This document shows, in pieces, positions 25,700-33,440 of a stretch of DNA of 64,000 bases (positions are counted from its first letter, which is position 1; each line of letters opens with the position of its first letter). The notes under the pieces are model-generated. The model worked only from the letters and a program-made list of their open reading frames with translations, was not told the DNA's origin and ran no database searches. The stretch comes from Sva-07 sp942492715. GTDB lineage: Bacteria > Actinomycetota > Acidimicrobiia > Acidimicrobiales > Ilumatobacteraceae. Location: assembly GCA_942492715.1 (NCBI GenBank), contig CALOFW010000017.1, positions 496,001-560,000 of the forward strand, given 5' to 3'. The translations under genes were made by a program, and so were the position numbers.

Positions 25700-27781
25700 T
25701 CAGGCCCGGTCGGCGCGGTTGGCGCCGACCTGGATCGCGGTGATCGCGATCGTGTTGACGATGTCGGTGACGGTGGCACCGCGCGACAGGTCGTTGACGG
25801 GCTTGTTGAGCCCCTGGAGCACCGGGCCGACAGCAACGGCGCCGGCCGAGCGCTGCACCGCCTTGTAGGTGTTGTTGCCGGTGTTGAGGTCGGGGAAGAT
25901 GAACACGGTGGCGGAGCCTGCGACGGTGCTGTCGGGCAGTTTGCTGCGGGCGACGTCGAGGTCGACGGCGGCGTCGTACTGGATCGGCCCCTCCACCTTC
26001 AGGTCGGGCCGCAGCTCCTGCACCCGCTCGGTCGCCGTGCGCACCTTGTCGACATCGGCGCCGGTACCCGAGGCACCCGTCGAGTAGCTCAGCATCGCGA
26101 TCCGGGGTTCGATGCCGAACATCGCAGCGGTGTCGGCGGACGAGATCGCGATGTCGGCGAGCTGTTCGGCGTTCGGGTCGGTGTTGACGGCACAGTCCCC
26201 GTACACGAGCACGCGATCGGACAGCAGCATCAGGAACACGCTCGACACGATCGAGGTGCCCGGCTTGGTCTTCACGAACTCGAGGGAGGGTCGGATCGTG
26301 TGGGCGGTGGTGTGCATGGCGCCGGACACCATGGCGTCGACGAGACCCTCGTGCACCATCATCGTGCCGAAGTAGCTGACGTCGGTCATGATGTCGTGGG
26401 CGAGTTTGAGCGTGATGCCCTTGTGGCCGCGCAGCTCGAAGTACCGCTGCGCGAACCGGTCGAGCAATTCGCTGTCGAGCGGGTCGATCACGGGCACGTC
26501 GTCGAGGGCGAGTCCGAGTTCGGTCGCCCGTTCGCGGACGGCCTCGGCGTTGCCGAGCAGCGTGAGATCACACACCTGGCGCCGCCTGATCCGGTCGGCG
26601 GCGCGCAGCACCCGATCGTCGGCGCCTTCCGGCAGGACGATGTGGGCACGGGCGGCCCGAGCACGTTCGATGAGCTCGTACTGGAACATGACCGGCGTCA
26701 TCACGTCGGAGCGCCCGATCTCGATGCGGTGTTCGAGCACGTTCAGGTCGACGTGTGCCTCGATGTGGCCGAGGGCGATGTCGATCTTGCGTTGGTCGCC
26801 GGCGGTGATCGCTCCCTCGACGGCGTTGGCGGCGATCGCGGTGTCGTAGGTGTCGGTGTCGACGGCCAGCAGCGGGATCGTCGAGCCACCGGACATCGCG
26901 TCGATCAACGCGACGACCCTCGGGTCGGGTCGCAGCCCACCACTGACGAGCACGCCGGTGACGCCAGGGTAGGCCGACGACGACCGCGTCATCGCTGCGG
27001 CGATGATCACGTCGGCCCGGTCACCCGGGGTGATCAAGACGGTGTCGTCGAGCACATGGTCGAGCAGGTTCTGCACCGACATCGCGGCGACCTTGATCGC
27101 GCCCACCGGCCGGGTGAGGTCGTCGGGGTCACCGGCGATGAGCTCGGCGCCGAGCGCCCTGCGGAGCTGGTCGAGCGACGGCTGGCGCAGCGTCGGTTCC
27201 TCGGCGATCGCCCAGACGGGGTCGTCGAGATCGATGCGGGCCACTTCGTCGTCGAGCAGTTCGAGCGCCGTCGGTTCGACCCGGTTGACGATGATGGCCG
27301 CGATGGCATCTTCTCCGAACGAGTCGCGCCCGATCACGATCCGCTCGACGATCTCGGCGGCACTGCAGCGGTGCCCGTCGACGACCGCCACGATCGGCAA
27401 GCCGAGGTGCTCGGCGATTCGGGCGTTGACCTCCAACTCGATCGGCGAGGACGCCCCGGTGAAGTCGGTCCCCTCGACCACCACGAAGTCGCTGGCGGCT
27501 TCGATCTGCTTGAACCGCTCGACGATCCGTTCCATGCCGGCACGGTTCGCAGGACCCACATCGGTGCGTTGCGCCGCGGTGAAGGCGTAGCCGATGCGCT
27601 CATCGGACACCTGGTAGCGCGAGCGGATCAGCTCGAGGTCGTTGTCGGGGAGCGCTTGGATGATCGGACGGTAGAAGCCCACGCGCGACACCCGCCGCGA
27701 CAGCAGCTCGACCAACCCGAGCGCCACGATCGACTTCCCGCTCGCCGGCCCCATCGCCGTGAGATAGACCGCGCCTGCCAC
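25700..27781 (-). CDS. pta: Phosphate acetyltransferase, long form
   Basis: This 693-residue protein has three parts. Residues 1-220 are a P-loop domain related to dethiobiotin synthetase (TAMGPASGKSIVALGLVELL). The middle part is a DRTGG domain (VKVAAMSVQNLLDHVLDD-like region). Residues 370-690 are the catalytic PTA domain with IVLPEGADDRVLRAA and DGDCAVNTDPNAEQLADIA-like sequence near residue 560. The long form is often allosterically regulated by NADH or pyruvate. It turns acetyl-CoA and phosphate into acetyl phosphate for AckA. Confidence 0.95.
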   Translation of the reverse strand: MAGAVYLTAMGPASGKSIVALGLVELLSRRVSRVGFYRPIIQALPDNDLELIRSRYQVSDERIGYAFTAAQRTDVGPANRAGMERIVERFKQIEAASDFVVVEGTDFTGASSPIELEVNARIAEHLGLPIVAVVDGHRCSAAEIVERIVIGRDSFGEDAIAAIIVNRVEPTALELLDDEVARIDLDDPVWAIAEEPTLRQPSLDQLRRALGAELIAGDPDDLTRPVGAIKVAAMSVQNLLDHVLDDTVLITPGDRADVIIAAAMTRSSSAYPGVTGVLVSGGLRPDPRVVALIDAMSGGSTIPLLAVDTDTYDTAIAANAVEGAITAGDQRKIDIALGHIEAHVDLNVLEHRIEIGRSDVMTPVMFQYELIERARAARAHIVLPEGADDRVLRAADRIRRRQVCDLTLLGNAEAVRERATELGLALDDVPVIDPLDSELLDRFAQRYFELRGHKGITLKLAHDIMTDVSYFGTMMVHEGLVDAMVSGAMHTTAHTIRPSLEFVKTKPGTSIVSSVFLMLLSDRVLVYGDCAVNTDPNAEQLADIAISSADTAAMFGIEPRIAMLSYSTGASGTGADVDKVRTATERVQELRPDLKVEGPIQYDAAVDLDVARSKLPDSTVAGSATVFIFPDLNTGNNTYKAVQRSAGAVAVGPVLQGLNKPVNDLSRGATVTDIVNTIAITAIQVGANRADRA

Positions 27782-27829
27782 GGGTTCGAGCGTAGCCGTG
27801 CGGTGTTCAGCCGGGTCCGGACCGGTCGC

Positions 27830-28543
27830 TCAGCTCGGCTCGACGAATCGTCGGATCAGCTCGGCGACCGTGCCGCGCTCGCGTCGGGGGTCGCTGCTGC
27901 CCCCGCACATCAGCCGTGAGGCCCGCGCCGGGCGGTCGTCGAGCAGGTCGCCGTGGCCCATCGAGTCGAGCACCACGTGCGTCGCATCGGGTGGCGCCGC
28001 GGCTGCGAAGTGTTGGTGGTTCACCGCGGCGGGGGCGCAGCGACCGCCGAGGCCGGCGCCGACGACGAGTGTCCGGGCGATGAACGTTGCCGGCTCGGCC
28101 GCTGCGACCGGCGTGGTCGGGTGCCGTCCCGCGCCGTCGACCGGATCGATGACCACGACGCCATCGGGATCGACCTGCTCCGCGACACGCCACGCGATCT
28201 GACCCCCGCGGGAGTGACCGGCGAGCCACACCTCGTCCACCCGACGAGTGGCGGCGAGGTGTTCGACCAGCAGGATCCCCGCCTCGGCCTCCTCGCTCGG
28301 CGACGGGTGGCCCATCAGCGGACCGGGGCCCCGGCGGTACATCTGGGGCGCCACGATCGATGTCCGGTCGGAGACGATCGATGCGAACAGCGCCCGGTAG
28401 CTCCACGGCGACACCATGAAGCCCGGGAAGAAGACGATCAGGTGGGCGACGGGTGCGTCCGACGGACCCGGGTCGACCAGAAGGGCGCGCACGGCGCCGG
28501 GCAGGTCCGCTGCCGTCGCGAACACGGGGTCGACGCTGCCCAC
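27830..28543 (-). CDS. Chlorophyllase-like alpha/beta hydrolase
   Basis: The product of about 237 residues has the nucleophile motif VWLAGHSRGGQIAWRVAEQV, the oxyanion segment LIVFFPGFMVSPWSYRALF and a closing SMGHGDLLDD with the catalytic histidine. These fit the chlorophyllase/PET-hydrolase-like superfamily of esterases. I chose the GTG at 28543; the frame is open upstream, but that part lies in a palindromic repeat. It is on the same strand as pta. The substrate is unknown. Confidence 0.72.
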   Translation of the reverse strand: MGSVDPVFATAADLPGAVRALLVDPGPSDAPVAHLIVFFPGFMVSPWSYRALFASIVSDRTSIVAPQMYRRGPGPLMGHPSPSEEAEAGILLVEHLAATRRVDEVWLAGHSRGGQIAWRVAEQVDPDGVVVIDPVDGAGRHPTTPVAAAEPATFIARTLVVGAGLGGRCAPAAVNHQHFAAAAPPDATHVVLDSMGHGDLLDDRPARASRLMCGGSSDPRRERGTVAELIRRFVEPS

Positions 28544-28568
28544 GTGCGTGACCGTACCAACCCCCGAG

Positions 28569-28608
28569 CGATGAGCGAACGCCCCGGATACCGGGCTTTC
28601 GCTCATCG
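28569..28608. repeat. Dispersed palindrome CGATGAGCGAA family, copy 1
   Basis: The arms CGATGAGCGAA and TTCGCTCATCG are exact complements, 11 bp each, around 18 bases that contain an inner CCCGG-ATA-CCGGG hairpin. It lies in the short gap between the TetR gene and the hydrolase on the same strand. Two more copies lie at 40195-40233 and 40255-40294. It is also open as a short peptide frame, which I treat as chance. Confidence 0.75.
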
Positions 28609-28617
28609 CGGCGACGG

Positions 28618-29265
28618 TCAGTCGAGCCGGGTGAGGCCGTCGAGGATGAGGTCGAGCACGAGATCGAAGCTGCGGGCGGTGTCGCCGTCGAGATGTTGCT
28701 GGATGTGGGTGACGGTGTGGGGCAGGTCGTCGGCGGAGAGCCCCTCCATGAACATGCGGGCGAGCGCGTCCGGGTCGCTGCCGGCGGGGACGACGTAGGC
28801 CATCGCCTGCTCTTGGAGGGTGTAGCCGATCACGTGGTTGTTGACGGCGTGGAAGGCGAGGTGGGCCACCGGGGGTGGCATGTCGGTGGCGGCGAGCGCG
28901 GCCAGGAGATGCTCCATGTGTCGGACGCGGGCCGGGCCGGGGAGTTGGCGCAGCCACAGCGACGCCGCCCACGGGTGCCGCACGAGCGCCGCACGCGTGT
29001 CGATGGCGAGCGTGCGCACGGCGACCAGCGGGTCGTCGTCGGGGTTCGGCGCGGGGATCTCGGCGGCGACCGCGTCGACCATCAGTGCGAGCACCTCGTC
29101 CTTGTTGGCGACGTGGTTGTAGAGCGACATCACCTCGTAGCCGAGCTCGGCCGCGAGCTTGCGCATCGAGAGGGCGTCGGTGCCGCGTTCGTCGGCAAAG
29201 GCGACCGCCCGGGCGACGATCGCCTCGCGATCGAGGGGGTCGCGTCGGGTCGTGGCCGCACTCAC
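28618..29265 (-). CDS. TetR-family transcriptional repressor
   Basis: The N-terminal helix-turn-helix is ERGTDALSMRKLAAELGYEV then MSLYNHVANKDEVLALMVDA. The rest is a helical ligand-binding domain like TetR_C (ALVRHPWAASLWLRQLPGP). The length of about 215 residues fits. I chose the GTG at 29265, which gives VSAATTRRDPLDREAIVARA. Two symmetric operators lie just upstream, between it and the divergent oxidoreductase, so it likely represses both. Confidence 0.9.
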   Translation of the reverse strand: MSAATTRRDPLDREAIVARAVAFADERGTDALSMRKLAAELGYEVMSLYNHVANKDEVLALMVDAVAAEIPAPNPDDDPLVAVRTLAIDTRAALVRHPWAASLWLRQLPGPARVRHMEHLLAALAATDMPPPVAHLAFHAVNNHVIGYTLQEQAMAYVVPAGSDPDALARMFMEGLSADDLPHTVTHIQQHLDGDTARSFDLVLDLILDGLTRLD

Positions 29266-29274
29266 CCTTGACAA

Positions 29275-29310
29275 CGTACACTGTACGCAGTAGGACGTAC
29301 AGTGTACGTC
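29275..29310. promoter_or_regulatory. Two tandem TetR operators
   Basis: Site 1, 29275-29287, is CGTACA-C-TGTACG. Site 2, 29294-29310, is GACGTACA-G-TGTACGTC, a perfect 17-bp palindrome. The centres are 21 bases apart, two helical turns. Both lie between the divergent TetR and oxidoreductase genes, overlapping the likely promoters. Confidence 0.82.
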
Positions 29311-29330
29311 CCCAACGAACCGGAGATCCC

Positions 29331-30359
29331 ATGCCCTCCCCCACCACCGCCCACGAGTCCGCCATCGCCGGCCACATCCCCAGCACGATGACTGCGGTCA
29401 CCGCACGCACCTACGGCGGGCCCGAGGTGCTCGCGACCGAGGAGCTCCCCGTGCCGAGTCCGCAGACCGGCGAGCTGCTGGTCGAGGTGCGGGCGACGTC
29501 GCTCAACGCGCTCGACTGGCACTTCCTCACGGGTACGCCGTACCTGATGCGGTTGATGTCCGGCCTGCGCCGCCCGAAGCGCTTCGTTCGCGGTGCCGAC
29601 GTCGCCGGCGCGGTCGTCGCCGTCGGCGATGGCGTCACCCGGTTCCGGGTCGGCGATTCGGTGTTCGGCGAAGGGCCGGGTGGCGGGTGCGGCCAGTACC
29701 TCACCGTGAAGGAGGGCAACGTGGTGTCGATCCCCGAGGGGGTGTCGTTCGATGCCGCTGCGGCCACCCCGGTCGCCGGCCTGACCGCGCTGCAGGGCCT
29801 GCGCACCCACGGCGCGGTCCAGCCGGGCGATCGCGTGTTGATCAACGGCGCGGCCGGCGGGGTGGGCACGATGGCCGTGCAGATCGCCAGAGCGCTCGGC
29901 GCGCACGTGACGGCGGTGTGCAGCACCCGCAACGTCGACATGGTCCGCTCACTCGGTGCCGACGAGGTGCTCGACTACACCCGCGACGACTTCGTCGTAG
30001 GCGGCGCCCGCTTCGACGTGATGCTCGACAACGTCGGCAACCGGCGTCCCAAGGAGGTCCGCAGCGTGATGCTTGCTGGCGGACGGTACGTGGCGATCAG
30101 CGGGCCGAAGGTCAACCGCTGGGTCGATCCGCTGCCGTACATCGTGAGGGCGCGACTTGCGTTCGTGCGCGCCGACGCCTCCTTCCACCAGTTCACCGCC
30201 GCGCCGAACATCGACGACCTGACGTTCCTCGGCGAACTCCTGGCGTCGGGCCGGCTCGTGCCGCAGATCGATCGCGTGGTCGGCCTCGACGGTGTCGCCG
30301 ACGGCCTCGCCGAGATCGGCTCCGGCCACGCCCGCGCCAAGATCGTCGTCGCCCCCTGA
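29331..30359 (+). CDS. Zinc-independent quinone oxidoreductase-like MDR enzyme
   Basis: The 342-residue protein has the MDR fold with RGADVAGAVVAVGDGVTRF and the nucleotide motif VLINGAAGGVGTMAVQIAR. The zinc-binding cysteines of alcohol dehydrogenases are absent, which places it among quinone or enone reductases that use NADPH. The start ATG at 29331 follows GGAGAT. It diverges from the TetR gene, with the operators between, so it is probably induced by the compound that it reduces. Confidence 0.88.
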   Translation: MPSPTTAHESAIAGHIPSTMTAVTARTYGGPEVLATEELPVPSPQTGELLVEVRATSLNALDWHFLTGTPYLMRLMSGLRRPKRFVRGADVAGAVVAVGDGVTRFRVGDSVFGEGPGGGCGQYLTVKEGNVVSIPEGVSFDAAAATPVAGLTALQGLRTHGAVQPGDRVLINGAAGGVGTMAVQIARALGAHVTAVCSTRNVDMVRSLGADEVLDYTRDDFVVGGARFDVMLDNVGNRRPKEVRSVMLAGGRYVAISGPKVNRWVDPLPYIVRARLAFVRADASFHQFTAAPNIDDLTFLGELLASGRLVPQIDRVVGLDGVADGLAEIGSGHARAKIVVAP

Positions 30360-30400
30360 CACCCCTCCCACCGCCACTCCCACCCCTCACCAACCACCAC

Positions 30401-30594
30401 GTTTGCGCACAACTTCGGGTGGGACGGGCCACCCAAATCCGCCCACAAACAACGACCGGGCCGAACCACCACGTTTGCGCACAACCTCGGGTGGGACGGG
30501 CCACCCAAATCCGCCCACAAACAACGACCGGGCCGAACCTTCACGTTTGCGCTCAACTTCGGGTGGGACGGGCCACCCGAATCTGCACGCAAAC
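30401..30594. repeat. Repeat array 1: three 50-bp palindromic units, 72-bp period
   Basis: Units are 30401-30450, 30473-30522 and 30545-30594. Each begins GTTTGCGC and ends CAAAC (GCAAAC in the third), and the middle holds GGGTGG-6-CCACCC, so each can fold. The 22-base spacers between units are nearly identical (they start AACGACCGGGCCGAACC), so this is a tandem array and not CRISPR. The array fills the gap between two convergent genes. Array 2, of the same family, is on the other side of the DMFase-like gene. Confidence 0.9.
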
Positions 30595-30601
30595 GGATGT
30601 G

Positions 30602-32191
30602 TCAGACGCCGGTGTGGTCGAGCACGTTGGCGGTCACCCGGGCAACGGCGGCGTCCGAGGCGAGCCCGAAGACCCAGTCGGTCGTGCCGACGGTGACGAC
30701 CTCGCCGCCGTCGGGCCCGAACGGGCGGCACGTGAGCATGACGGCATTGCCGTGGCGGACACGTGTGAGGTTCCTGTCGCCTGCATCGCCGTAGAGGCGG
30801 GTGGCGATGAACTCGGCGTCGCCCTGGTCGCTGAGGGCCGAGATCGACGCCGGGTATTCGCCAACGACGAGGTTGCTCGACGGGGTGAACGCGACGATCT
30901 CGATGTCGGCGGGCAGCCCGGGGTGCGACCGCGCGATCGGGAGCTGGAGATCGTCGAACGTGAGCGGGCAGCCCAACGTCTCGTAGCCGACCACGCCCTC
31001 GTCGGCGCCGAGCACGTCGCCGTAGCCGAGGCCGGTGCCCTCGAGCATCCAGTGATCGTTGCGGTACACGACGAAGCCACCGACGCCACGGGGGGTCGCC
31101 TGGCCGAAGCGGTGGTAGAGACCGAACGCGGAGCCGGCGCCGAGCAACTCCCACTCCGGTCGGCCCACCAGCGGGTCGGCCCACATGCCGGTCATCTGGT
31201 CGGGCCGCCCATCGGCCACGACCGGGTCGGCCAGGTGAGCGCCGTACTTGTGGCACACCATGTTGACGTCGCCATCGACGTCGCCATCGATGTCGCTGGC
31301 GACGTCGCCTGAGGCCTGCTCCAGGCGGACCTGCCAGAACATCGTGTTGCCCGAGAAGCTGACGAAGCTCCCACCGCCGCGCACGTGCTCCTCGACCGCT
31401 CGGCGCTGCCCGGCCGACCAGTACTCGTCGTGGCCCACGCTGATCACGGTGTCGTAGCCGGCGAGTGCGTCGGGGTGGAGCTCGAGGTCGGACGACACGG
31501 CGTAGTCGAACCGGTAGCCGGAGCGTTCGGCCCATTCGACGAAGCGACGGGCGTGGGTGAACCATCCGGTCGAACCGATGGCCGCTGGATAATCGTGCTC
31601 GGTGCGGTACGCCTGGAAGATCGCCCCGTCGACGTCGGGTTCCTCGCCCCAGCGGACCGGGCGGGCCTTGCGATCGTCGCGCTCGACGCCCGGGCGGGAC
31701 AGCATCCCGCGTCCGAACGGACGGGCATGCGAGACGGTGTGGCCGCCGGTGTAGAGGCTGCGGCCTCCCCACGTGTTGTAGGCGTGCCAGGTGTTGGTGT
31801 CGAGCACGTACAGCGCCCGGGGCCGAGCGGGATCGTCCGGCCGGCCGCGCACGACGAAGCAGGCGTGGGCGACGTCGCGTCCGGCGGGGGCGCCGCGGGC
31901 GGTGAGTGTGACGAGGTGAAAGCCGGATTGCCAGTCGTCGCCGATCACGAACTCGACCGTCGCCGGCCAACGACAACCGACGGCATCGGCGTCGGGCGGC
32001 GGTGCGACGAAGGTGCCCTCGACGTCGGTGGCGTGCCAGCGCGGTTCGCGTGTCGCTCCCCATCGTTCGACGGCGACGTCGAACTGCTTGGCGCGGGTGG
32101 AGACATGCAGCGTCACCCTGTCGCCGGGCCGGTAGCTGAGCCGACCGGCGTACCCCTCGATGTCGTCGTGGAAGGTCTGGTCGTCAGCCAT
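30602..32191 (-). CDS. N,N-dimethylformamidase large-subunit-like protein
   Basis: The 529-residue protein resembles the catalytic large subunit of dimethylformamidase. Signals are YVLDTNTWHAYNTWGGRSLY, AERSGYRFDYAVSSDLELHP, VISVGHDEYWSAGQRRAVEE and GGSFVSFSGNTMFWQVR. The family uses a mononuclear iron held by tyrosines and a glutamate to hydrolyse amides, but most homologues are untested. A low-complexity stretch DIDGDVDGDVN near residue 300 comes from a short direct repeat. The small subunit gene is absent here. The gene is bracketed by two arrays of the same repeat in the same direction. Confidence 0.75.
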   Translation of the reverse strand: MADDQTFHDDIEGYAGRLSYRPGDRVTLHVSTRAKQFDVAVERWGATREPRWHATDVEGTFVAPPPDADAVGCRWPATVEFVIGDDWQSGFHLVTLTARGAPAGRDVAHACFVVRGRPDDPARPRALYVLDTNTWHAYNTWGGRSLYTGGHTVSHARPFGRGMLSRPGVERDDRKARPVRWGEEPDVDGAIFQAYRTEHDYPAAIGSTGWFTHARRFVEWAERSGYRFDYAVSSDLELHPDALAGYDTVISVGHDEYWSAGQRRAVEEHVRGGGSFVSFSGNTMFWQVRLEQASGDVASDIDGDVDGDVNMVCHKYGAHLADPVVADGRPDQMTGMWADPLVGRPEWELLGAGSAFGLYHRFGQATPRGVGGFVVYRNDHWMLEGTGLGYGDVLGADEGVVGYETLGCPLTFDDLQLPIARSHPGLPADIEIVAFTPSSNLVVGEYPASISALSDQGDAEFIATRLYGDAGDRNLTRVRHGNAVMLTCRPFGPDGGEVVTVGTTDWVFGLASDAAVARVTANVLDHTGV

Positions 32192-32225
32192 CCACCGAAC
32201 CTACCGATCCACCGCAACCACCGAC

Positions 32226-32417
32226 GTTTGCGCACAACTTCAGGCGGAACGGGCCACCCAAAACCGCACGCAAACAACCACCGCACCGCCACCGACGTTT
32301 GCGCACAACTTCAGGCGGAACGGGCCACCCAGAACCGCACGCAAACAACCACCGCACCGCCACCGACGTTTGCGCACAACTTCAGGCGGAACGGGCCACC
32401 CAGAACCGCACACAAAC
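32226..32417. repeat. Repeat array 2: three 50-bp units, 71-bp period
   Basis: Units are 32226-32275, 32297-32346 and 32368-32417. They share the GTTTGCGCACAACTTC start and the ACGGGCCACCC core with array 1, in the same orientation, but have their own spacer (AACCACCGCACCGCCACCGAC). Unit ends GTTTGCG and CGCAAAC are inverted repeats. The array lies between the start of the DMFase-like gene and the end of the DprA-like gene. Confidence 0.9.
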
Positions 32418-32469
32418 ATGCGGGGGGCGGGGTCGTCCGGCGCGGGCGCGCGCGGCGTGGATGGCGCGG

Positions 32470-33399
32470 TCAGAACAGCGGCTCCTGGAGCGGCTCGGGT
32501 TCGAGGTCGTCGATGTCGAACAGCCGGGTCAGGTCGGTGATCGGGGTCGCGCCGCGGCGGACGAGTGCGTGGTTGCCGGCCTTCGCATCGTCGCCCATCC
32601 ATGCCGCGACCGGGCAGTAGCGGCGTTCGAGTGCCTCCTTCGCGCCGGCCCACGTACCGCCGGTCCCGTCATCGGCGGCGACGACGAACGTCACCTGCGA
32701 CAGGGCGTAGACGATCTTGTTGCGGCCGTTGGCGCTGCCCATGCTGAACCGGGCGTCGGGGGCATACGGGCTGGCGATGCACAACTCGCCGGCATGCACT
32801 CGTCGTCGGACCTCCGCGCTCCGCGACGCCAGCGAGATCCCCTCCGCCGGGATCCCGACCGCCACCCCGCCGGCATCCAGTGCGCCATCGATCGCCGCCC
32901 GGTCGACGCCGCGGGCGAGTCCGGTCACGACGGTCCGGCCGTGTTCGACCGCGAGTTCGCCCGCACGACGGGCCACGTCGAGCGCGGGCTGGTCGGCCTC
33001 GCGGGAACCGACGACGCCCAAGCTCGGGCCGCCGAGCTGGTCGATGCGCCCGGCCGTGAGCAGGAACGGTGGGCAACCGTGACCGAGCCGGTCGCGCAGC
33101 TGTGTCGGGAACGAGTCGTCGAGTGCCGAGATCAGTGAGATACCACCGTCGGCGAGGCGTTCCTGTTCGAAGCTCATCGCCGTCGCCGCGTCGAGGAGTG
33201 TGCGATACCGGACGGCCTCGTCGTCGGCGACGCCGGCGCGCTCGGCGATCGTTGCCGCGTCGGCATCGAGCAGCTCGCCCGGATCGACGTGTTCGACGAG
33301 TTGCCAGAACTCGCGGGCGGTCATCGGCGCGGCGTCGAGCCGGACGAGCCGGTTGGTGAGCAGCAGTGCGGCTCGGGTGCGGTCGGGCGGGGACGACAT
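32470..33399 (-). CDS. DprA/Smf-like DNA-processing protein
   Basis: The 309-residue protein has a Rossmann-like DprA core: PSLGVVGSREADQPALDVAR, then VVTGLARGVDRAAIDGALDA and VGIPAEGISLASRSAE. DprA binds single-stranded DNA and loads RecA during natural transformation. The N-terminal part resembles a helix-hairpin-helix-like region. The C-terminal winged helix of full DprA is not apparent. It is a shorter paralogue that in actinobacteria often occurs next to a RecQ-type helicase. Here recQ lies 41 bases upstream on the same strand, so the two are probably co-transcribed. Confidence 0.82.
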   Translation of the reverse strand: MSSPPDRTRAALLLTNRLVRLDAAPMTAREFWQLVEHVDPGELLDADAATIAERAGVADDEAVRYRTLLDAATAMSFEQERLADGGISLISALDDSFPTQLRDRLGHGCPPFLLTAGRIDQLGGPSLGVVGSREADQPALDVARRAGELAVEHGRTVVTGLARGVDRAAIDGALDAGGVAVGIPAEGISLASRSAEVRRRVHAGELCIASPYAPDARFSMGSANGRNKIVYALSQVTFVVAADDGTGGTWAGAKEALERRYCPVAAWMGDDAKAGNHALVRRGATPITDLTRLFDIDDLEPEPLQEPLF

Positions 33400-33440
33400 C
33401 AGGTCCTCAACATCAGCACGTCGGCATCAGCACACGAACA

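Noticed and set aside
27830..27840. Programmed frameshift between TetR and hydrolase
   Set aside because: The long frame joining them is only the antisense-free read-through of the TetR region in another frame; both genes have their own starts.
28569..28608. Start of the hydrolase at MSESPVSGAFAHRSG
   Set aside because: Those codons fall in a palindromic repeat that also occurs at 40195 and 40255; a start at 28543 is more likely.
30401..32417. CRISPR array
   Set aside because: The regular 50-bp repeats are separated by 21-22 bp spacers that are almost identical within each array, and no cas genes are near. It is a tandem repeat.
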